Of a DNA stretch of 64,000 nucleotides, positions 1 through 11,980 are shown one piece after another. Positions within the stretch are counted from its first letter, which is position 1. Each line of letters opens with the position of its first letter. Source of the stretch: Cavenderia fasciculata (Eukaryota; Evosea; Eumycetozoa; Acytosteliales; Cavenderiaceae); contig NW_004457734.1 in the NCBI RefSeq assembly GCF_000203815.1, positions 1,185,233 to 1,249,232 on the forward strand, written 5' to 3'. A program made the position numbers and the translations under genes. The notes below the pieces were generated by a model. The model had not been told where the DNA came from. It was given only the letters and a program-made list of their open reading frames with translations, and ran no database searches.

Positions 1-22
1 TTTTTTTTTCTTTTTGTTGTTT

Positions 23-798
23 TTAAAAAGTTAATCTTGGATCATTATAATCTCCTGATAATAATCCATGTACACGAATTCTATATAAACATGTATATTT
101 ATAACCATAATTTGATAATATTTTAATTACTACATCACTATAAACTTGTTCATTCTATTAAAAATATAAATATCAATCTCTTTTTAATTATTTCCTCTCT
201 CTTTATCTTTTCTTACATCAAAATTAAAAGTTTGTAAATGTCTATTCTTATGAATATCATATTTAAAGGTAGCAAGTGATACACCAGTATCGGTACTATT
301 CTTGAGACCAAGAATTTCAAATTCCTGAGGGGAACTTTCAGAGTGATAGGTAATCTTGGAGTTTGGATGTTCAATCGAGACGGAACGGACAATGATGGGA
401 GCAGACAAGTGAATACCAATAGTACCATTATTACCTGGGAATGCCCAACAATCACCAATATTTCGAATTGGTTCCAAAATGGTTTCGGGTGGATTGAGTC
501 TAGGTACTGGACGCAACCATGCAGTAGCAATATCCAACCATGAAACATCATCGTTTTGGTAGGTTTGAGTGATGGGATAATGCTCAAGATCATAAGCAAT
601 ACTTCCACCAGATACCCACAATGCAAAATCTGCTCTTCCAGTCTTGTCACTACTGTATTTCTCGAGTGCATCATCAATCAAAAGTTGAGTTTGTTCCAAT
701 GCTGTCAATCCCTTTGAAATTGAAATAAAATCTGGATTCTTTTCCATAATCTCTCTAAATGATTGAATTTGTTCTGTTGCTTTTTTTGAAATCAATAC

Positions 799-837
<39 letters not shown>

Positions 838-2323
838 ATATTAATAACAAAATATATATATACACGTCTATTATTATTTACATACATAATTTCTCTCTTT
901 CAGTAGTTTGTTGATGATCTAATGATTGAACGATAATATTTAATCTACTATTGGCATTTTCTTCAAAAGCCAATAAAAGTTTTTGAAGTTGATCTTGACC
1001 AGATTTACCAATATCACCTTGGGATTGTTTCATTGCTTCTTGAAGTTTGTTGACTGCCGATGTGATGAGGGTATGAATCTCTTCCTTTTCAGTTTTACCG
1101 TGTTTTGTCAAATCACCCATGATTCGATTGACATGTGAATCCAATTGTGCTTTGTAAATCTCCAACAATTCCTTTGGATCGTTGGATGAACGTGTTTGAA
1201 TCAATTCTGTTAATTCCTCTCTCATTGTATCGACCAAAGTATTGATCAATTGATTCTCCTTTTTTTGTTCCAACTTTAATTTCTCACTTTCCGTCATTGT
1301 CGTACTAATCAATTCAGTTTTAATTATTCCAAGTTTATTATCAAACTTGTTTTCCATTTTACTTTCATGTTCTAAAAAGAAATAAATAAAAAATTAATAT
1401 TTATATTGGATATATTTCTATTATTTGTTTGTTTACCTTTGATATATTTATGAAGAATTTGAATGACTGCTTGTTCATCTACACCAGTTTGATGATGATT
1501 TGTCATGTTGATTGGGAATGATGACTTGTAAAATAAAACATAAACCAATACCAATACCAAAACAGAAACAAGTGTAACCCATCCAATCACCTTTGATTTC
1601 TTTTCAACATGTCCTTTATTTTGATGATTCATCTAAGAAAACAATAATTATTATTAATAAGTAAATCATTCTTTTATGTATTTCTTCTTCTTCGTCTTCT
1701 TTTATACATACATCTACTGGTGAATGAACCTTTGTTGATAATGTAACATTAATCCACATTAGACAACGAGATATTAAATTAAATACATATACAAATGGAT
1801 ATGATATAGTATCAAACATTCTCATAACCAATGATCTTTGTTTTTGATGATGATGACGCTGATGAACAGCTCCTGTATTTCCACCAACTCCTCCAGTTGC
1901 TTTTACTTTTGCTTGTGTAGGCTTTGCATCTGCAGCAGCTGATGCCTTGAAACTATTACCACCTCCACCACCATTCATTGAAAAGTCTATTCCATTATTA
2001 TGTTGATGTTGAGAGACTACGTTGCTTCTTGTTGTAGTAGTTGTTCTTTGTTGTTGTTTGTTTATTGTTGTATTGTTGTTTAATACACTTGAAGAGGAGG
2101 AGGAGTGGGTAGGCGGGAACAATGCAGTTGTGGTTGTACTCGAAGTACCTCCATCATCAAAGTCATATGATGTATTGTTGTTGTTGTAGGCTGGGCTGCT
2201 TTCATCCTCATCATCTGTACTTGAGAAACCATACTTGGCGACACGTGATGTAGCCGGTGTAAAAGTAGCTCTTTTTCGATGAGGTGATTTCTGTTGTCCG
2301 TATGTTGGTTTATATGTTGACAT
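23..2323 (-). CDS. sun1: SUN-domain inner nuclear membrane protein
   Basis: Five exons: 2323-1712, 1632-1437, 1371-886, 797-217 and 154-23, giving 668 residues. All introns are GT-AG and in phase. The N-terminal third is low-complexity (Asn, Thr, Ser) and should face the nucleoplasm. A hydrophobic stretch lies near residues 168-190, and a clear membrane segment rich in Val and Leu lies near 219-238. Coiled-coil-type charged sequence fills about 270-480. The last about 180 residues form the SUN domain, with the CWAFPGNNGTIGIHLS core and an NYGYKYTCLYRIRVHG end. The final 44 residues come from the last small exon. SUN proteins bind KASH proteins in the perinuclear space and link the nucleus to the cytoskeleton and centrosome. 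I see all parts of the family layout; the topology is inferred from family knowledge. Confidence 0.93.
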
Positions 2324-2772
2324 GACTATTATACTTTATAATATAAGTATGACCCTATATATATATATATGTACAAACTAAACTAAATACTATATTATAT
2401 ATCTGTCTCTTTCTCTTTAAAGATAAAATAAAGATGTTCAAACCCGCACCCACCTGCGAACATCAAAAGATTAAAAAAAGGAGCCAAAAATTGATTTAAA
2501 ATAATGAGACTGTTAGAATATTATTTCTGTGTGGGTTAGCAAAGAGATAGTCAGATTAATAAATTTATTATTAGAGTATTAATCTAGATTTCCAATTATA
2601 TATTATTATTAATATTTTGGTACTAGTAGTAGTAGTAGTAGTTTTATTGATGATTTATTTACAGTCGATTTTTGGGGAGGTTGGGTAGGTAATAAATTAT
2701 TGTATTATATTTAGTTATTATTATAGTTTTGAGAATATTGTAGTTGTATAGTTTTTTGATATATTTGTTGAT
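2324..2772. other. Intergenic: SUN gene upstream region
   Basis: This stretch separates the start of the SUN gene from the 3' end of the Ssu72 gene. It is AT-rich with short TA and TTA repeats and a (TAG)n run near 2625-2640. I see no coding frame or RNA gene. It should hold the SUN promoter, but no specific motif is recognised. Confidence 0.5.
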
Positions 2773-3441
2773 TTAATAAAACATTAAAGAATAAAGTAAT
2801 TGTCTACCAGTTTTACGATAGAATTGATCGAGTATCTTGTCCATTGAATCCTCCCAATTGTCATTGTCGTCGATGATGTTGATGAGTTGAAGGGCATGTT
2901 GAGCACCTCCGACAGCCTCTTCGTGTGTATCTTTTACGTGTAGATTGATGATGTGTACGGGTTGCATAGGTTCGACAATATCGCGATGTGAAATGTCATC
3001 GAGCACCATATCAAAGACACGTTGGTCAAATGTAAATACAATGTCAAAGCGTGCCTTTGTCTCTTCTTGCCACTTTTCAGGTGCTAGTTTGACACGCTTG
3101 TTTCGTTCCAACATGTTGAGTATACCATTCTGTGTGTACAGTTGTTGGTCTTGTTGTTTGAGACTGTCGTAGATGGTCGAGTAGGGTGTGCCAAACGAGA
3201 ATATGTTGGGACGGTCTATCGACGGACCAGGCAATTTGCAATTAGAACTCGTACCAAACGATCGTATGTTCTTGAACCCCTTTTGTAGAAAGAGGTTATG
3301 TGCTTCTAAACTTCTGTTTTGGTTTGATGCACATACCATCGCTAATCTCTTTTGTCCTTTACCATGAAATGGAAGTGTAAAGGATGCTGTTGTCGTTACT
3401 ACTACTGCTGGTGGTGATGATAATGGAGGTGAAATACTCAT
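2773..3441 (-). CDS. ssu72: RNA polymerase II CTD phosphatase Ssu72
   Basis: Single exon, 222 residues. After a Ser/Pro/Val/Thr-rich leader of about 28 residues, the phosphatase loop CASNQNRS (Cys37, Arg43) fits the CX5R signature of Ssu72. The FDIVFTFDQRVFDMV segment carries the region of the catalytic Asp, and the C-terminal half has the expected Asp- and Glu-rich helices. Ssu72 removes phosphate from Ser5 and Ser7 of the polymerase II C-terminal repeats and works in transcription termination and 3'-end processing. The leader is longer than in yeast or human proteins; an in-frame Met sits inside the core at residue 35, but it would remove the first beta strand, so the upstream Met is kept. 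Function rests on clear family match. Confidence 0.94.
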   Translation of the reverse strand: MSISPPLSSPPAVVVTTTASFTLPFHGKGQKRLAMVCASNQNRSLEAHNLFLQKGFKNIRSFGTSSNCKLPGPSIDRPNIFSFGTPYSTIYDSLKQQDQQLYTQNGILNMLERNKRVKLAPEKWQEETKARFDIVFTFDQRVFDMVLDDISHRDIVEPMQPVHIINLHVKDTHEEAVGGAQHALQLINIIDDNDNWEDSMDKILDQFYRKTGRQLLYSLMFY

Positions 3442-3811
3442 CGTCGTAGTCTATCTCCTATCTCCTATCTCTCTATCTCTCTCTTTCAAGCAACAACTTT
3501 AACTAACCTATGACCGATCACATTAGCAGTAAAAAACAAATTAATAATAAAAATAAAATGATTAATTTAATTTTTTAAAAAGGAAGGTTGATTAATCATC
3601 ATCATCCAAAAACTATTTAAAATAGTTTAGTTGGGTCAGACATGATTAATAGAGTTTTTATTTATTTATTTTTGTAATTATTTGTTTGTATAAATTATTT
3701 GAAAAGATTATTTGTTTTTTTTAAATTATCAAAACTCAAAAGAAAGAATAATGAAATAATAATAATAGAAATAGATAGATCAACATTGACAAGACGAACA
3801 AATGATTAAAA
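3442..3811. other. Intergenic: Ssu72 upstream / MetAP2 downstream
   Basis: Pyrimidine-rich CT runs follow the Ssu72 start on its upstream side (3460-3490), then AT-rich sequence with T and A tracts. No gene, RNA or repeat is seen. Confidence 0.5.
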
Positions 3812-5437
<1,626 letters not shown>

Positions 5438-6226
5438 ATTTGTAAGAAAATAATATAAAAAGATCGATTCTTGTTGTTGGTATAAAATACAACTATTTAT
5501 AAATTTTTTTTTTTATAGTTTTAATTTAATTGTTGGGGTATAAATATATACTTGCTGATTAATGATTAGTTGTATGGTGTGTTAACCTTTGTAAAAAAGT
5601 GTACAATCAATCATTAGTTCCAACCAAAGTTGTTCCATCATTCCAACTTGCCAAACAGGAAACAAAACTTTATCCAAACAATTAATCTTGCTCGTTCTAC
5701 GGCGTTTTCAGACCATGGTAAAAATTATTTTTTAAAAACATTCCATCGGCGGAGTGACCAAGTCGAACTACGATAGTAGAAAACTGAACTACTTGTGTGT
5801 GCTACCAACCAATCATACAATTGATTTCATTGAATTTTTTTTCTCCCCAACAATTTTTTTTTCAAAGGAGATATTTTTGGAGCTCCAAGATTAATTGTTT
5901 GGATAAAGTTTTGTTCTGTACATAACAAACATTATTTGTTTACTCTTTTGAAGTCTCCTGACAACAAATAATATTTCTTTTTACTTAATGTATGTACAGT
6001 CATATGTAGGAGGGAGAGGAAACTACTGTTCTTTGTTTCATTGTGAAGAGTGACCACCTAATTGAACCACAGCCAAATATCATGAAAATTTTTTTTTGCA
6101 AGATTATTTTAATTTTTATTTTTTTTTTTTGAACCTACTCCTTTCCCTGCTCCCTTGCCTCACAATTAATATCATTTTCATCTCTGCTAACTGTATTATT
6201 TATTTAAAGATTACATAGAAAACATA
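5438..6226. other. Divergent intergenic region with an inverted repeat
   Basis: Region between the divergent MetAP2 and RhoGDI genes. It contains a perfect 29-base inverted repeat (listed separately), several poly-T tracts of up to 11 bases near 6090-6130, and no convincing coding frame. Confidence 0.5.
5662..5914. repeat. Inverted-repeat-bounded element (about 253 bp)
   Basis: Bases 5662-5690 are the exact reverse complement of 5886-5914 (29 of 29), and the match continues outward for about 10 more bases with small gaps. The 195-base interior has no coding frame. A short element with terminal inverted repeats in a promoter region suggests a MITE-like or foldback insertion. No clear target-site duplication was found, so this could instead be a structured promoter element. 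Confidence 0.5.
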
Positions 6227-7108
6227 ATGTCAGACGACGAATCCGTTCCACAATACAAGGCCTCAAAGCCAGTTTCAATCGATCAATTGAAATCTCAAGA
6301 TGCTGAAGATGAATCACTCCGTAAATACAAGGAAGCCTTACTTGGTCAATCCGTTGCTGGTCGTAAGTACACAGATACAGATACAGATACAGATAGAAAA
6401 GGATAGATAGAAAGAAAAGAAGATTAAAGACAACAATAGATTATTAATCAACTTGTTCAATCAATCAATCAATAATAATCTATATATATCAATTATAGCA
6501 AAGGATGATCCAAGAAGAGTAGTTGTACAAGACATGACTGTCATTTTTGAAGACCGTCCCGGAGGTAACATCACCTATCCACTCAACACCAAGGAAGCTG
6601 TTGAACAAATGAAAAAGGAACCATTTGTCCTCAGAGAAGGTTGCAAGTACAAGATCAAGATTAGTTTCAAGGTTCAACACGAAATCGTCTCTGGTCTCTT
6701 ACAAATCAATACTGTCTACAGAAAGGGAATCAAGTGTAAGTACAAACAAATAAGTAGTAGTAGAGAATAAAGAGATAGAGATGATGCTAGCATTGAATGA
6801 GTCAATGGATTTTTTTATTTGAAACACACACTAATTGATTTTTTTTTTTACCCACCCACCTCTTCCCTTATTATTACTTTACTTTTTGATTAGTCGGAAC
6901 TGAAAAGACCATGTTAGGTTCATTTGCTCCACAAGCTGCTTTCCATGAAGTTACCGTCCCAAGAAACGACTGGAATGAAGCTCCATCTGGACTTTTGGCC
7001 AGAGGTTCATACACTGCCAAGATTGATTTCGTCGACGATGACAAGCAAAACCATTTGTCCATTGAATACGCTTTCGCCATCAAGAGCGATTGGTCTTCAA
7101 AGGAGTAA
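6227..7108 (+). CDS. rdiA: Rho GDP-dissociation inhibitor
   Basis: Three exons: 6227-6362, 6499-6735 and 6894-7108, 195 residues. The N-terminal arm (acidic, DDESVPQYK) matches the regulatory arm of RhoGDI, and the immunoglobulin-like domain follows, with DMTVIFEDRPGG and the C-terminal IDFVDDDKQNHLSIEYAFAI and SDW end. RhoGDI holds Rac/Rho GTPases in the cytosol by covering their prenyl group and blocks GDP release. Length and motifs are as usual for the family (about 200 residues). It is convergent with the USP-like gene downstream. Confidence 0.95.
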
Positions 7109-7467
7109 ATCTTTTAAATTAAAGGTGATACTTGCTTAATGGTTTTGTGTATCAATAATAATAATGCTTTGTTGTAAAATCTATATATATATATTTTAAT
7201 TGAAACAAAAAAAAAAAAAAAAAAAAAAGAGTATTACCTTTGGAAAAAGAAAAGAATAAAACCTTTGAAACAAAAATTGTATTAAATAATAACCAAAAAA
7301 AAGACAAATAGATAAAGATAATAATATTATTTATATTTATAATTAATTATTGTTGATGTTATTTATTTGGGGGAGTTGTGGAGTTTTTGTTTGTTTTCTA
7401 TTTACAAAATAAATATGTTTAAATATTATTTATATTATTGATATTATTATTATTCTATTTCTATTGT
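7109..7467. other. Convergent intergenic region
   Basis: Shared 3' region of the RhoGDI and USP-like genes. It holds AATAAA-like signals and an A20 tract near 7207-7227. Nothing else is seen. Confidence 0.5.
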
Positions 7468-8691
7468 TTAGCCATTTACAATATCAACAGATGGACCAAA
7501 TTGAACACCTTTGGGTTTGGAAGATGATGAAACCTTTCTTCCAGTTTTGATAATGGATGGGGAAGATGATTTGTGGTGATCCATGATTTCATTTTGTATG
7601 AGTTCCAAATTTCTATCCATTGATTCGGTATTGTCGAGCGATGAGTTTAATGGTCTACGTTTGGTTGCCAGTGGCATTGAATCATCATAGGTGTGTGTCA
7701 ATTGACGGTGTCCAGATTTTGGTGATTGTTGAGCTGTTGGGATGAAGGTAGTAGAGGTGGTGCTAGTTGGAGTTGAAGTTGGTGAATAAGAATACATGAG
7801 ATTATCATTATTCTCAACTGTCTTGTTTCTAGCCAAATACTTTGTTCTTGGTGACAATACAAATTCAGATTGTGACTTTACAAGTGGATGGTGAGATGAT
7901 ACTGGTTTCTTTGGTAATGCCATATCATTTGCATTGTTGTTGTTGGATTGTTTCTTTGGAATAAATGCAGGGGCATTGGTGTTGGACGATGGAATCGACG
8001 ACATGCTACCAGATGTGATCATTGTTTTTCTTGCATGTTGGTTGTAAGTTCCTCTTGGTGGTACCAATTGTGGATCACTTGGATCACATTCTCTAACTAC
8101 CATTAATGATGCTTTAATATTATCGGATACATAATCACATAATCTTAATAAATGGAAAAAAATAAAGTTTTGATATTTCATGAGGTTAGTGGATGAAATT
8201 AGAATAGTATGGGATGATGGAATTATAATAATCATATAATAATTTAATCTCTTTATCTCTCTCGATCAAACGTGAATGAGAATTGAATTAAAAATGGTTA
8301 GTAAATTCCCTATCAAATGTTAGATACTCACTTTTTAACTCTACTATTGTGTGGGCACATTACAATAACATCAATCTTTAATTGTTTAACCTTTTCCTTT
8401 AAAAATTCTCTTGTTGATCCCATTTCCATAAATACTAAACTTTTAATCTAAAAATAAAAAATTAATAAATGGTATATAATTATTGTTCTTTTTTCTTTTA
8501 CAAACCTTTCTCTTGTCTAATAATTTACCAAAATATTTCATTGCTTCGTGGGCATCATTTCCTTGGCCACCTCGGTTATATGTTACTTTGGTCAAGAGAA
8601 TGATCCAGTCATTTTCACTAACCATTCTCATTGCCCTGTAAAAAGCAGAGTATGATTCTTCTTGATCATCGATATAAACTAAAAATTTCAT
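7468..8691 (-). CDS. Universal stress protein-like protein with disordered tail
   Basis: Three exons: 8691-8506, 8447-8332 and 8143-7468, 325 residues. The first about 135 residues resemble a USP (adenine nucleotide alpha hydrolase-like) fold: MKFLVYIDDQEESYSAFYRA at the start, a central strand IKSLVFMEMG, then IDVIVMCPHNS and the next helix DYVSDNIKASLMVV. The usual ATP-binding G-x2-G-x9-GS signature is not evident, so nucleotide binding is doubtful. The remaining about 190 residues are Ser, Thr, Asn and Pro-rich with scattered basic clusters (KRRPLNSS, KPKGVQFGPS), typical of a disordered regulatory tail. The first donor is GTTTGT, a weaker site than its neighbours. Function unknown; the family call is by fold pattern only. 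Confidence 0.7.
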
Positions 8692-9319
8692 TGTTCTTAT
8701 TATTTTTTTTACTATAATTATTATTATTATTATTATTATTTATCTGTTTTAAATTATTTATTTATTGGTTGGTTTTATATATTATTATTATCTCTAATCT
8801 TTTTAAATATTTAAAATTCTAAAGGATTGAAAGAAGGGGAGCTGGGTTGATATACTCTTTTTTTTTTTAGAAAGTATTTGACAGTTGAAAATTTAAATTA
8901 AAAGAAAAAAAAAAAAAATCTAATCTAATTATGATAATATTCTAAATAGATGACTATCTCTCTTACTTTAACCCTTTGAGTCGTTGTTGGATTATCTTTT
9001 ACTCTTGTTCAGGATGCTTTAACCTCCTTTTTTTCTTTTGTAAAAATTTAATTTAATTTTTTTCGATTTTTTGTTTCCAAATTTGGTAATATTATTTGCG
9101 ACCCATAGTAGTTGTAGATGTCTAGAGTCATATTCTTCCAAAGGTTCTCTCAATTGTGTGAACTCTGTTTTTACTAAATATGGTACCTATGGTCTCTAGA
9201 TGGTGGGTGCTGTGTCCTTTGAAATGTGTTGAGAGCCATGCAAACCATTCAACACCATACTTAAAGTAGAACATGTGAACATCAAGCTTGACTTGTAGTT
9301 TTAGAGAGTTATTGGTTTT
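8692..9319. other. Intergenic: USP-like upstream region
   Basis: AT-rich to about 9060, then a less AT-rich stretch up to the transposon (9060-9310) with no open frame. The change in base composition may mark older mobile-element debris, but I recognise none. Confidence 0.4.
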
Positions 9320-9555
9320 ATCTTTTTAAATTAATTGTAGGGTTGAGTTTTTGTTTGGTCAGACGTACAATCTAAGATTTTGCGGTCCCGATTGATAATT
9401 CTCTACATGCTTTCCTTGAGAGTTCGTTTGTCATCATGAATAGAAAGTATTACTTGGTAGTAATCCTCTCTATTGAAAAAACTAATTTTTAAAACCTACC
9501 TATGAAAAGTTATTAGTATACATATTTAGGACAAGAGCTTATGGGTTGACTCGTC
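9320..9555 (+). repeat. Left terminal inverted repeat
   Basis: Nearly exact reverse complement of 10194-10430. The outer end begins at the ATCTTTTTAAATTAATT stretch and the inner end is at the GGGTTGACTCGTC stretch. Confidence 0.85.
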
Positions 9556-9798
9556 TATCTATCTCTAGGTCAGCTGGTCGACTAGTTTTCTTCCTTGCCC
9601 AATAGTTTTCGTTTTGTAAGTGAGGGCCCGCACTCCCTTGGCGCGCGTTTTTGTTCTATATATATCTGAAGATCACTCACTGCTCAACAGAGCGAGTAAA
9701 AACAAAAATAAAATACTAGACACCAATATTTTCCGATCAGATAATTAATATTAAATAATACTATAATATAACCTTTATTATTCCTATGTTTTGGAACG

Positions 9799-9933
9799 AT
9801 GGTACCAATAGTTCCTAAAAAGACAAAGAAATTTATATGTTTCAAATCGATTTGTTTTGACGACCAAGAGTATGATTGGATATTTCCAGGATGTCAAGTA
9901 TCGTTTAAATTTCTTACCCGACTGATCACTTGA
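9799..9933 (+). CDS. Short frame inside the transposon, possible zinc-finger remnant
   Basis: A 44-codon frame starting at an ATG and ending in TGA. It has spaced Cys residues (CFKSICFDD, PGCQVSF) and an FKFLTRLIT end that looks like the first two-thirds of a C2H2 finger, cut off where the His ligands would be expected. It is too short to act as a transposase. It may be a remnant of a DNA-binding protein or chance. Confidence 0.25.
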   Translation: MVPIVPKKTKKFICFKSICFDDQEYDWIFPGCQVSFKFLTRLIT

Positions 9934-10015
9934 AAACAACAATTCGGTGGTGCTCATGAACTATTATGATAGTTGTTGTGCTCGTTTTTAGTATGTACTG
10001 TTGATTTATCTGTTA

Positions 10016-10125
10016 TATGTGTCACTCCCATGCCGCCTCAAAGTCGGTGCCATCCGCACCCTGGCCAGCCACGGCCATGATCAGTTCCTGCACTTCCAGC
10101 GTATTCAGCTCGTTGTACCCCAAGA
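10016..10125 (-). other. GC-rich foreign-looking patch in the transposon interior
   Basis: About 110 bases with GC well above half, in a window of roughly 30 percent GC. On the minus strand the frame GYNELNTLEVQELIMAVAGQ continues to a TGA and uses G or C in most third positions (CTG, GTG, GCC, GGC, ACC), as in a bacterial gene and unlike any other gene here. It reads as the last 30 or so residues of a protein ending DFEAAWE. I do not recognise the protein. The AT-rich flanks are transposon sequence. Confidence 0.55.
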
Positions 10126-10193
10126 AAATAACAAACGAGAAAAAAATCGATTTTTGGAGGTGGCTCGATTGCCAAATGAAAAAACGAACGACT

Positions 10194-10430
10194 GACGAAT
10201 CAACCCATAAGCGCTTGTCCTAAATATGTATACTAATAAACTTTTCACAGGTAGGTTTTAAAAATTAGTTTTTTCAATAGAGAGGATTACTACCAAGTAA
10301 TACTTTCTATTCATGATGACAAACGAACTCTCAAGGAAAGCATGTAGAGAATTATCAATCGGGACCGCAAAATCTTAGATTGTACGTCTGACCAAACAAA
10401 AACTCAACCCTATAATTAATTTAAAAAGAT
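10194..10430 (-). repeat. Right terminal inverted repeat
   Basis: Partner of the left arm 9320-9555 in opposite orientation, with an extra T in the run near 10230 and a few substitutions. Confidence 0.85.
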
Positions 10431-10569
10431 ACAACACAAACATTGAGATAAATAGAATGAAATGAGCCATGTGAGGTCCGTTTTCGTTGTTAAAAACCGA
10501 GTTCACAACAAATTACTTTTATTCATTATTTTCACAAACAAAGATAAAAGAAGAAGAAGAAGAAGAAGA

Positions 10570-11954
10570 ATGGGTAAAATAAATTATCAACAAGGATGGA
10601 CCAACCCTCAAAGTAATAACGATAAGTACTTTGAAAACAAGTTAAAGTGTTCGTTTGAACAATGGTATAGAGTATTCAAGAACAATACATTCTCGAGTAT
10701 TGTTATACCTCTACCAAAGATATTCATCGATTATCTCAACTCTGATCACTTTACAATGTCAGAGGAATCATTCCCAGAGTTTCGTACAGAAGATAATGGA
10801 GAGGATGATGAAGAATGGTCATCTACCACACCATCTGACATGTCCACAAAATTAGATAAAAGATATTATCAATCATATGATAGTGAAAGTGAAAGTGAAA
10901 GCGACAACGAACAAGACGAGGACGATGAAGATGAAGATGAAAAAGAAAAAGATAACAATAATAATAATAATAACAACAAAACAAATAGAAAGATAAGTGA
11001 AAAAGATTTCCCAGAGTTAATCAAAGAGATTGAAGATGCAATTGCAAAGTTGGGAGGTGAAGTAGTACCAAAACTCAATTGGTCTTCACCAAAGGATGCA
11101 ACTTGGATGAACATTCATTCAAGTTTAAAGTGTCTAACACCAACCGATGTTTTATTACTTTTAAAGAGTTCTGATTTCATAAATCATGATTTATGTCAAT
11201 TGTATGTAATACTAGAAATATCCTTAAAATAATTATAACTAATCTCTTTATTAATATTCAATGTTTATTTAGTCAAATTGAAAAGGATCAAGAGGAAATA
11301 TTAAAAGATGATTCAATTTCACCTTTTACATTGGTACTTAGAAAATATCATAATCTATTTCATTCAATGGAGTTTAGATGTTTTGTAAAGAATAATCAAT
11401 TGATTGCAATTAGTCAAAGAGATACTTCTACCTATTATAAATTCCTTCAAGAAAAGAAACAACATTTACAAGATTTAATACAACAATTTTTCAATACCAT
11501 TGTAAAAGATAAATTTGATGATATTAATTGTATGTTTTAACATTTATATATATATATATATATATATGAAATGGTAGATCATTAATATTTAATTGGTTTT
11601 ATTTATTTTTTAGATACTTTTGATGTATATATAACAAGAGATGATAAAGTATATTTAATGGATTTTAATCCAATTCATCCATCAACTGATGCTTTATTAT
11701 TTGATTGGGAGGAATTATTTGAAGAATTAATGGAAGAAAAAGAAGAAAAAGAAACTAATAATAATAATAATAATCAAAATAATAATAATAATAATAATAC
11801 ATTGGAATTTAGAATAATTGAAAATAATGAAGGAATTAAACCAAATTTAGCAATGACAAGTAGATTACCAAAAGATTTAGTTGATCAATCAAATGGATCG
11901 GCAATTGATGAAATGTTACAAAAGTTTAGAGATCAACAATTACAAGGCAAATAA
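10570..11954 (+). CDS. cdc123: CDC123 / D123 family translation initiation factor
   Basis: Three exons: 10570-11201, 11273-11529 and 11614-11954, 409 residues. The start at 10570 follows an (AGA)n tract; the in-frame upstream codons give only an Arg run and a leader unlike the family. The N-terminus MGKINYQQGWTNPQ leads into CSFEQWYRVFKNNTFSSIVIPLP. The ATP-grasp-like core includes PKLNWSSPKDATWMN, MEFRCFVKNNQLIAISQRD and FDVYITRDDKVYLMDFNP, all strong D123 motifs. CDC123 binds eIF2gamma with ATP-Mg and promotes assembly of the eIF2 trimer in the cytosol. An acidic and Asn-rich insert (about 90-140) and another Asn run near the C-terminus are typical dictyostelid additions. A transposon ends 140 bases upstream and may affect expression. 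Confidence 0.93.
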
Positions 11955-11980
11955 ATACAGAATTCTGTGTTTCGTTTATT

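Larger units (their letters stand above)
9320..10430. mobile_element. DNA transposon with long terminal inverted repeats (foldback type)
   Basis: The left arm 9320-9555 is the reverse complement of the right arm 10194-10430, about 236 bases each. By eye they differ by only a few substitutions and one or two single-base gaps, so insertion looks fairly recent. The 638-base interior lacks a transposase-length frame, so the element is non-autonomous. The interior holds a 44-codon frame (9799-9933) and a GC-rich patch (10016-10125). The element sits in the divergent promoter between the USP-like gene and CDC123 and ends 140 bases before the CDC123 start codon. No clear target-site duplication was seen; the family is not identified. 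Confidence 0.82.
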
